Part shown: positions 5,539-9,886 of the stretch, one piece after another
How the letters are laid out: every line of letters begins with the position of its first letter
Numbering within the stretch: position 1 is the stretch's first letter
NCBI GenBank assembly: GCA_028717025.1
Contig: JAQUOR010000053.1
Span: forward strand, 1 to 9,886
From: Candidatus Omnitrophota bacterium
Lineage (GTDB): Bacteria > Omnitrophota > Gorgyraeia > Duberdicusellales > 4484-171
Direction: 5' to 3'
DNA length: 9,886 bases
Position numbers and translations under genes: made by a program
Notes under the pieces: model-generated
Told to the model about the DNA's origin: nothing
What the model saw: the letters and a program-made list of their open reading frames with translations, nothing else
The model's database searches: none

Positions 5539-6251
5539 TAGAATTCTCCTTCTTCCGGTTCTTGCACGGGTATATCGGCTGCCACGGTTATGTTTTGATT
5601 CCTCATCGCTATTTTCGACTGTAAGGTGAACCGGGATTTTACCTCTGTGGCAACGCTGACATCGACGTAAGAGCAATCCGCGCTTACCGCGCTACCGGCC
5701 GTAGAGCCGGAACAGCCGGCGGTAAAACCCAGGGAAACGATATCCGAAGCGACGCGCCGGACGTTTGTAATCCCTTCTCCCTCATTCATCCACATCTCAT
5801 ATCTTCCCGGTTTCCCGGTCTGACCCAATAATTTAAAAGTTACTTTTGAAAGGCCGGCTATATCTCCCCGGCTATGGTATACTCCGTCCGCATCCTGACA
5901 CTCGCCGTTATCGGAACATTGATTAGGACAACAATCGGAATAGAAATAAGGGACATAAAAATCAATTCTTGTATTTTCTTCGCTTGAAGAAGCCGTACAC
6001 GCAGCGGTCCACGCGGGGTTCGAACGCCTTAAAAAGTTTGCAATAGTGTCAAGGGCAGCGCGCGCCTGCCGTTGCTCTGTCATCCTCTCCTGACCCGTAT
6101 GCCAGGCGCGGTTAGAAGAAAGCAGGATCATCATCGTCGCGCCCATTATAAAACTCAATATGCCCGCCACCACCATTACCTCAACTAGAGTAAAAGCGCG
6201 TAACGACCTTTTATTTGACTTACCATGAGTAGTGCGCTGCTGATACTTCAT
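5538..6251 (-). CDS. Prepilin-like protein, PilW/GspJ type (module A)
   Basis: 237 residues. A basic 19-residue leader precedes A19|F20TLVE24VMVVAGILSF; the -1 residue is Ala and Glu is at +5. The N-terminal helix continues to about residue 45, then the alpha-spine typical of PilW/GspJ (MTEQRQARAALDTIANFLRR, 57-76). The globular part carries seven Cys: C85, C107, C108, C112, C118, C180 and C193. The cluster SDCCPNQCSDNGEC (105-118) is unusual for a minor pilin. The C180-C193 pair aligns with the Cys loop of the 184-residue homologue. It lies 13 bases after the previous gene with no good ribosome binding site, so it probably relies on coupling, and it shares one base with the start of the 596-residue gene. 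Role inferred: minor pilin of the module A tip complex. Confidence 0.82.
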   Translation of the reverse strand: MKYQQRTTHGKSNKRSLRAFTLVEVMVVAGILSFIMGATMMILLSSNRAWHTGQERMTEQRQARAALDTIANFLRRSNPAWTAACTASSSEENTRIDFYVPYFYSDCCPNQCSDNGECQDADGVYHSRGDIAGLSKVTFKLLGQTGKPGRYEMWMNEGEGITNVRRVASDIVSLGFTAGCSGSTAGSAVSADCSYVDVSVATEVKSRFTLQSKIAMRNQNITVAADIPVQEPEEGEF

Positions 6252-6264
6252 AATATTATTAAAA

Positions 6265-6765
6265 TCATCTAATAACCAGGGTTACCAACTCTACGGGTGA
6301 ATCCAACCGGGAATTACCGTTACTGTCCTCGCCGGAATCAAGATCTCCGTTAAGATTGGCATCTTCACCGACAACCCTGTTCTTGCTTTTAAAGGAAGCG
6401 ACGATCCGTATTTCTTTTATATTAGACTTAGTATACGTCGTTATGGTTTGGACCGTTATCTTACCCACCGCGATGAGCAAGGAAGCTTCCGGTGCTGTCG
6501 TTGTTATTGATACATTCGTATAGTCTGAAGAAGTATACGCTACATAAAAAAGCCTGTTATTATAGCCATCCAGGGTATCAAAGCTTTCCTTCTTAAGCTG
6601 TTCCATCTCAAATTGTACGGCATTGCTTACCAGGCTGGTGTCCCTGGCCACATCCGCTAAAATAAACAAACTTGCGTAAGCTCCTAAAACACCTACCAGG
6701 CAAAAAGCAAGTATTGCCCCCGCTACCATCACCTCTATAAGGCTCATGCTTTTCGATAACTTCAT
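6265..6765 (-). CDS. Prepilin-like protein, PilV/GspI type, with EF-hand-like loop (module A)
   Basis: 166 residues. MKLSKS|MSLIEVMVAGAILAFCLVGVLG is a type IV prepilin N-terminus: cut predicted between S6 and M7, Glu at +5, -1 Ser. The spine helix continues to about residue 60, then a small beta domain. Near the C-terminus two tandem 12-residue units occur (133-144 GEDANLNGDLDS and 145-156 GEDSNGNSRLDS). The first fits a canonical EF-hand calcium loop: D135, N137, N139, G140, L142, D143, E146. The second is degenerate (S152 instead of Gly; no final Glu). The protein ends with the PilV/GspI-like strand SPVELVTLVIR. First gene of the operon; TAGGGG lies about 9 bases before the ATG (6765), and a promoter with TATAAT lies at 6827-6855. 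Role inferred: minor pilin, perhaps calcium-stabilised. Confidence 0.82.
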   Translation of the reverse strand: MKLSKSMSLIEVMVAGAILAFCLVGVLGAYASLFILADVARDTSLVSNAVQFEMEQLKKESFDTLDGYNNRLFYVAYTSSDYTNVSITTTAPEASLLIAVGKITVQTITTYTKSNIKEIRIVASFKSKNRVVGEDANLNGDLDSGEDSNGNSRLDSPVELVTLVIR

Positions 6766-6826
6766 CGCGCAATTCCCCTACAAATACGTTCCGGTCGACA
6801 ATATGATACAAAGACCCCTTTCTTAA

Positions 6827-6855
6827 ATTATAGAATAGTTTTAGCTCAAATACAA
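6827..6855 (-). promoter_or_regulatory. Promoter of the minor-pilin operon
   Basis: Minus strand TTGTAT (6850-6855), 17 bases, TATAAT (6827-6832). The -10 is perfect and the -35 matches the first three consensus bases. The start site would be near 6820, giving a 5' leader of about 55 bases. The rest of the 217-base gap to the ComM gene contains only a weak CTAAAA/TTTTAG dyad (6880-6897). Confidence 0.55.
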
Positions 6856-6982
6856 TGCTAATAACCTAATGTTTATGGCCTAAAACCTGGATTTTAGATA
6901 TGCGGTCTCTGCTAACGAAGTATGTTTAGAAATTCAGCAATTCTGCCCCATCTCTTTTAACGTCTTATGGTTATAAACCTTT

Positions 6983-8512
6983 TTATATCCAAAGATTCTT
7001 GTCCAGACTACGGTACTGTATGGCTTCGGAGACATCCTCTGTGGCAATTGTTGTCCTGCCGGCTAAATCTGCAATAGTACGGGAAACCTTTAAAATCTTA
7101 TCATAGGCCCGCGCACTGAAATTGAAATGTTTAATGGCAGCCTTTAAAAGGTCTTTTACCTCGTCGGTAAGAACGCAGTGGGTATGCAGCTGGCGATGAC
7201 TAATCTGCGAATTAAAAAATATCTTTTCTTTACGGAAACGCTTTCGTTGCAGAGACCGCGCGACTTCTACTCTTTCTTTAATTACAGATGAAAGCTCTCC
7301 TGTTGCCTGAGTATTTAATAAGTCGTCTGCCTTGATGTCCGCTAATTCAATATGAATATCTACCCTGTCTAAAAGAGGGCCTGATATTTTATTCCTGTAT
7401 TTTTGAATCTGAGGGCTGGAGCAATGGCAGCTCTTTTCCTTGGAACCATAGTACCCACAGGGACAGGGGTTCATTGCCGCGGCGAAAAGAAAACGGGAAG
7501 GAAATTCCAGGTGGCGGGTCGCGCGCGAAATATTTACAAAGCCATCTTCCAGGGGTTGACGCAGAGCTTCCAGCGCAGTGCGATTAAATTCAGGGAGTTC
7601 GTCAAGAAATAGAACTCCGTGGTGAGAGAGCGTTATCTCGCCGGGTCTTATATTTGTCCCTCCTCCCACCAGCGCAACGCTTGATGAAGTATGGTGAGGG
7701 GAGCGAAAAGGACGTTCATGTACCAACGGTTCTTCTTTGTTAAGAAGACCGGCGATGCTGTATATTTTGGTTATCTCCAAAATCTCTTCAAATTCCATAT
7801 CGGGCAGAATGGTAGGGAGCCTGCGCGCGAGCATGGTTTTGCCTACTCCCGGAGGCCCGATTAAAAGCAGATTGTGCATGCCGCTGACTGCGACCTCAAG
7901 AGCACGCTTGGCAAAGAGCTGGCCCTTCACTTCAGAAAAATCGACCGGATACTCGGGTTTCCGGGGCGCCGCTGCCGCAGCCACGCTCTGATAGGGTGCT
8001 TCTGCGCCAAGGCCAGAAAGAAACGATACGGCTTCGATCAAATTTTTCACCGGGTAAATTTTTACGTCGCGCACAAGCGACGCTTCCTTTGCATTCTCAA
8101 AGGGGAGAATAAGTTTCTTGCCTCGCTCCTTGGCTTTAAGCGCCATGGGAAAAACACCATTGACCTGACGCAGGACACCCTCAAGCGATAATTCACCCAG
8201 AATATAGTACTGCGAAAGATCAATATGTGCCTGGCCGCTTGAAGCAATGAGACCAAGGGCCATGGCGAGATCAAAATGGGTCCCTTCTTTTTTGATGTGT
8301 CCGGGAGCAAGATTGATGGTGATTTTTTGGCTGGGAAAGTCGAAACCGCTGTTTTTTATTGCAGAGCGTATCCGGTCACGGCTTTCTTTCACTGAAGTGT
8401 CGCCAAGGCCGACAACCGTCACCGCCGGCAATCCCCTCTGAACGTCGACTTCAATTTCGACCGGGTATACCTCAAGGCCCACGTAGCCCAAAGAAACTAC
8501 TTTTGAAACCAC
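6983..8512 (-). CDS. comM: YifB/ComM family AAA+ ATPase (Mg-chelatase-like)
   Basis: 509 residues, full family length. Residues 1-165 are the ChlI/Lon-like N-terminal domain (GLEVYPVEIEVDVQRGLPA, then NLAP and KKEGTHFDLAMALG). The AAA+ core has Walker A GPPGVGKT at 219-226, Walker B LFLDE at 301-305, and a sensor/arginine-finger region LLDRVDIHIE (380-389). The NPCPCGYYG...CHC insertion (C350, C352, C362, C364) is the family's Cys motif. The C-terminal helical lid includes ARAYDKILKVSRTIADLAG. ComM in Gram-negative bacteria is a hexameric branch-migration helicase that helps integrate transformed DNA; other YifB members are less well understood. The start is GTG (8512-8510), the only usable one after an in-frame TAA at 8527-8525; no Shine-Dalgarno is seen. 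It follows the exported-protein gene by 40 bases and may share its promoter. Confidence 0.95.
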   Translation of the reverse strand: MVSKVVSLGYVGLEVYPVEIEVDVQRGLPAVTVVGLGDTSVKESRDRIRSAIKNSGFDFPSQKITINLAPGHIKKEGTHFDLAMALGLIASSGQAHIDLSQYYILGELSLEGVLRQVNGVFPMALKAKERGKKLILPFENAKEASLVRDVKIYPVKNLIEAVSFLSGLGAEAPYQSVAAAAAPRKPEYPVDFSEVKGQLFAKRALEVAVSGMHNLLLIGPPGVGKTMLARRLPTILPDMEFEEILEITKIYSIAGLLNKEEPLVHERPFRSPHHTSSSVALVGGGTNIRPGEITLSHHGVLFLDELPEFNRTALEALRQPLEDGFVNISRATRHLEFPSRFLFAAAMNPCPCGYYGSKEKSCHCSSPQIQKYRNKISGPLLDRVDIHIELADIKADDLLNTQATGELSSVIKERVEVARSLQRKRFRKEKIFFNSQISHRQLHTHCVLTDEVKDLLKAAIKHFNFSARAYDKILKVSRTIADLAGRTTIATEDVSEAIQYRSLDKNLWI

Positions 8513-8552
8513 CGGATATTTTTTTTAGAGACGTTAATGTAATGCGTTACGC

Positions 8553-8975
8553 CTAGCGGGTAATTACTTCGTGGAACCTGCTTATGGCTGCGTTATGGAC
8601 GATAATCTCCCGGGCGATGCCTGAGGCGCCCCCTACCGTTCCGGAGAAATAAACATAATCGCCCTTTCGATAACGCAATGCTTCTTTGAGATAGCTCTTT
8701 GTAGGATACACGGAAATGTGGATCATGGACGGCGAATAAATATCACGCGTGGTGGATAACCGTAAAATCACGGTACCCATAACATCTTTTTCCACGCTTA
8801 CGACGTAGCCTCTGCCAGACACCGGTTGACGGCGTAATTCATGGTCGAGAGCGAATGTCTGTGAGGGCTTTCCTTGATTGTTGATTATGTTACAGAGGTC
8901 TTCGAAGGCGTTGTTGGCGTAGACAAAAAAAACGATATGTAAACTCAGTAAAAAAAGTATGGTAGTTTTTTTCAT
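8553..8975 (-). CDS. Exported small protein, probable OB-fold (hypothetical)
   Basis: 140 residues from ATG 8975-8973, preceded by GAAGAAGG with a 4-base spacer. A TTG-initiated extension to 9008 is possible but would bury the signal sequence. Residues 1-20 are a signal peptide (MKK, hydrophobic core, VYA|NN cut). The mature part has a beta pattern from about 50 to 130 with SGRGYVVSVEKD, a long strand VILRLSTT, and RYRKGDYVYFSGTVGG (101-116). A pattern of strands followed by 'KGDxVxFSGxV' is typical of OB-fold / tRNA_anti-like domains, so a periplasmic OB-fold protein is likely. No catalytic residues or Cys pair (only C28) stand out. It has a good promoter of its own and is probably transcribed into the ComM gene. 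Function unknown. Confidence 0.75.
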   Translation of the reverse strand: MKKTTILFLLSLHIVFFVYANNAFEDLCNIINNQGKPSQTFALDHELRRQPVSGRGYVVSVEKDVMGTVILRLSTTRDIYSPSMIHISVYPTKSYLKEALRYRKGDYVYFSGTVGGASGIAREIIVHNAAISRFHEVITR

Positions 8976-9013
8976 ACGACCTTCTTCGTCAAATAAGCCG
9001 GACGACAAGTGTT

Positions 9014-9042
9014 ATGATACTACCGTTGACGTTAAGAGTCAA
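9014..9042 (-). promoter_or_regulatory. Strong sigma70-type promoter of the exported OB-like gene
   Basis: Minus strand TTGACT (9037-9042), 17 bases, TATCAT (9014-9019): five of six matches at both boxes with ideal spacing. The start site would lie near 9008, about 33 bases upstream of the ATG at 8975. Confidence 0.7.
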
Positions 9043-9043
9043 C
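9025..9043. promoter_or_regulatory. Dyad overlapping the -35 box (operator candidate)
   Basis: GTTGAC (9025-9030), 7 bases, GTCAAC (9038-9043): a perfect 6-base dyad that covers the -35 box and half the spacer of the promoter at 9014-9042. The position suits a dimeric repressor. The regulator is not identifiable. Confidence 0.35.
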
Positions 9044-9122
9044 CATTCCGTTGTATGAAAAGGGGTTTCTCCGGTAAATTTTTGCGGATGAGGCTAAAAT
9101 CTGATTTTGGTGTTCTCTGCGT

Positions 9123-9290
9123 CTAGGCAGGTTTTGCTTCTTTGCGTTTCCTCTTTGCCAGAAGGTCCTTTGCCCGTTTGGATAACTTTTCAAAAGGAAC
9201 CTCTCCCTTGACAAAGGCCCGCACTTTTAGCCGTGCTTTTTTTACCTTTCTCGAATGTATCCGTGCCATTTCTTTTTTGTATTTTCCCAT
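9123..9290 (-). CDS. Small highly basic protein, 55 residues (hypothetical)
   Basis: Starts MGKYKKEMARIHSRKVKKAR and ends KRKRKEAKPA. 22 of 55 residues are Lys or Arg (15 K, 7 R) against five acidic ones, with no Cys, signal or membrane segment. Predicted mostly alpha-helical with a break at GEVP (29-32). The gene is supported by an excellent Shine-Dalgarno AAGGAGG (9295-9301, 4-base spacer), a consensus-like promoter (9368-9396) and a TAG stop (9123-9125). An overlapping frame (9032-9214) lacks these signals. Composition suggests a nucleic-acid or ribosome-associated protein, but no family is recognised and no function is assigned. It is followed after 80 bases by the promoter of the next minus-strand gene. 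Confidence 0.72.
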   Translation of the reverse strand: MGKYKKEMARIHSRKVKKARLKVRAFVKGEVPFEKLSKRAKDLLAKRKRKEAKPA

Positions 9291-9310
9291 CTCTCCTCCT
9301 TAACGAACGG

Positions 9311-9332
9311 CCCCACCTATATTATAGGGGGG
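9311..9332 (-). repeat. Strong leader hairpin before the 55-residue gene
   Basis: CCCC, A, CCTATA, T, TATAGG, GGGG on plus: 10 base pairs with one bulged base and a minimal loop. It lies in the predicted 5' leader, 9 bases upstream of the Shine-Dalgarno. No T-run follows, so it is more likely a translational or mRNA-stability element than a terminator. Its loop contains TATAAT on the minus strand, but no -35 fits it. Confidence 0.5.
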
Positions 9333-9367
9333 TCTTTAAAACATTTACTGATCCCAAAACAGCATCA

Positions 9368-9396
9368 TTTATACCATATAACTCGTATTCTGACAA
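9368..9396 (-). promoter_or_regulatory. Strong sigma70-type promoter of the 55-residue gene
   Basis: Minus strand TTGTCA (9391-9396), 17 bases, TATAAA (9368-9373): five of six matches at both boxes. Predicted start near 9361, leaving a leader of about 70 bases that holds the 9311-9332 hairpin and the ribosome binding site. Confidence 0.65.
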
Positions 9397-9558
9397 CACG
9401 TAAGTAATGTGTGGTTACGGATAGAACAACATACCTCGCCTGGCCTGCGGTTTGCCTGGCATACAGATTTACCTGTATTTACCACGACTGCCGCTGCGCT
9501 CTTCGGGTCTTACCCTTGAAATTCTATCTTTTTTAAGTTTTTTCTCCTGATACGCGTT

Positions 9559-9572
9559 TGTAAGCGTTTACA
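9559..9572. promoter_or_regulatory. Perfect palindrome TGTAAGCGTTTACA (LacI-family operator-like)
   Basis: TGTAA-GCGT-TTACA is a 14-base site fitting the catabolite-responsive element consensus TGWAARCGYTWNCW at every position, with further GCG/CGC pairing outside (9554-9556, 9573-9575). It lies 100 bases upstream of the plus-strand exported gene. CcpA/LacI-type binding is inferred from sequence only; CcpA itself is a Firmicutes regulator. Confidence 0.4.
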
Positions 9573-9630
9573 CGCAAGCTCCAAAAAGACCCCTTTATGC
9601 TGGCTTTCTTTTTCTTCAATATGGTATCTT

Positions 9631-9668
9631 TATACTTGGGTTATCTAAAGGGTAGGTAAAGGGGAGGT
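9631..9668 (+). promoter_or_regulatory. Weak -10 and tandem duplicated ribosome binding site
   Basis: TATACT (9631-9636) is a candidate -10 without a good -35. It is followed by two adjacent 11-base units, AAAGGGTAGGT (9647-9657) and AAAGGGGAGGT (9658-9668), differing at one base. The second supplies GGAGG at proper distance from the ATG at 9673. Confidence 0.35.
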
Positions 9669-9672
9669 GGAT

Positions 9673-9886
9673 ATGGATAAAAGGATAAGAATACTCATTG
9701 CAGCGCTTGGAATAATACTCTTTTCTTGTGTATTTCCCTTGAATAGCTTTGCCCTGTACGACGAGCTTATCGGTAAAGAGGTAGTTTTAAAAGCTTTTGA
9801 AGATAGCGGCGTTATTCATGCCGGTATTGACGAGAAAAGCTTTAAAAATGCCACCGGTAATCTTATGGGTAAGAACAAGCCGGGAT
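9673..9886 (+). CDS. Exported protein, N-terminal part only (hypothetical)
   Basis: 71 codons are visible before the window ends, so the gene is truncated at its 3' end. ATG 9673 follows GGAGG (9663-9667) with a 5-base spacer. Residues 1-27 form a signal peptide: MDKR, a hydrophobic core (ILIAALGIILFSCVF), then PLNSFA|LYDE as the likely cleavage site. C19 lies inside the core but no lipobox downstream of it fits, so a lipoprotein is less likely. The mature start LYDELIGKEVVLKAFEDSGV resembles the opening of small beta-barrel proteins, yet too little is visible to name a family. It is the only plus-strand gene and is read divergently from the 55-residue gene. Confidence 0.72.
   Translation, partial: MDKRIRILIAALGIILFSCVFPLNSFALYDELIGKEVVLKAFEDSGVIHAGIDEKSFKNATGNLMGKNKPG

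Larger units (their letters stand above)
9291..9672. other. 382-base intergenic regulatory region between divergent genes
   Basis: No coding or structured-RNA gene is recognised here. It contains, in order: the ribosome binding site, leader hairpin and promoter of the 55-residue gene (9295-9396); a stretch (9438-9478) with a direct repeat GCCTGGC (9438-9444, 9454-9460) and the dyad ATACAG/CTGTAT (9461-9478); a perfect LacI-family-like palindrome (9559-9572); and a pyrimidine-rich stretch leading to the plus-strand gene with a weak -10 and a duplicated Shine-Dalgarno. Confidence 0.6.

Noticed and set aside
5539..5676. 46-codon N-terminal extension of the 596-residue protein
   Set aside because: It overlaps the upstream pilin gene and lacks a signal-anchor context. 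The ATG at 5538 has AAGGAG, TAATG coupling and puts the PilX helix at the N-terminus.
6880..6897. CTAAAA/TTTTAG dyad as terminator of the ComM gene
   Set aside because: AT-only stem, over 80 bases from the stop, without a T-run after it.
8976..9008. TTG-initiated extension of the exported OB-like protein
   Set aside because: It would place 11 polar residues before the signal peptide and start right at the predicted transcription start site.
9032..9214. Minus-strand frame of 60 codons
   Set aside because: It overlaps the 55-residue gene in another frame, runs across the promoter region near 9040 and has no ribosome binding site.
9420..9540. Possible structured RNA gene (tRNA, SRP RNA, riboswitch)
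   Set aside because: The stretch has small repeats and a dyad, but no tRNA arms, SRP loop motif or riboswitch core could be recognised.
1..9886. CRISPR array, insertion sequence or prophage gene
   Set aside because: No regularly spaced direct repeats, transposase motifs or phage proteins were found in any frame.

Overview
The window looks like a chromosomal segment of an uncultured Gram-negative-type bacterium, most likely from the PVC / Candidatus Omnitrophota sphere. This is an inference. It rests on a membrane-anchored, TPR-like, probably LysM-carrying protein at the left edge, on multi-gene minor-pilin operons ending in large PilX-like proteins, and on the general gene style. No rRNA, tRNA, CRISPR array or insertion sequence is visible.

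Almost everything is on the minus strand; only the last, truncated gene is on plus. From left to right: the 5' part of a LysM-type envelope protein (1-303); an intergenic region rich in inverted repeats (304-577); a divergent-PAP2/DUF212 membrane protein with its own near-leaderless promoter (578-1067); a long type IV pilus-like minor-pilin block (1177-6765); a YifB/ComM AAA+ ATPase (6983-8512); a small exported protein, probably OB-fold (8553-8975); a short, very basic 55-residue protein below the usual ORF length cut-off (9123-9290); a 382-base regulatory spacer (9291-9672); and the start of an exported plus-strand protein (9673-end).

The centrepiece is the pilin block. Read in the transcription direction (minus) it consists of two successive modules with the same order: a PilV/GspI-like prepilin, a PilW/GspJ-like prepilin, then a PilX-like protein with a large C-terminal passenger. 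Module A (6765 to 3748) encodes 166, 237 and 596 residues; module B (3165 to 1177) encodes 147, 184 and 333. A 262-base repeat-bearing spacer and an 87-residue single-pass membrane protein lie between them. Genes within a module are translationally coupled (TAATG, ATGA and an 8-base overlap). I read the block as two alternative or co-assembling pilus-tip complexes.

The ComM homologue next to the pilins, on the same strand, links the region loosely to DNA uptake and recombination. The best promoters by eye are upstream of the pilin operon (TATAAT at 6827-6832), the exported OB-like gene (TTGACT-N17-TATCAT) and the 55-residue gene (TTGTCA-N17-TATAAA). A hairpin of matching design occurs twice (330-360 and 3703-3732), and other palindromes suggest dispersed extragenic repeats.
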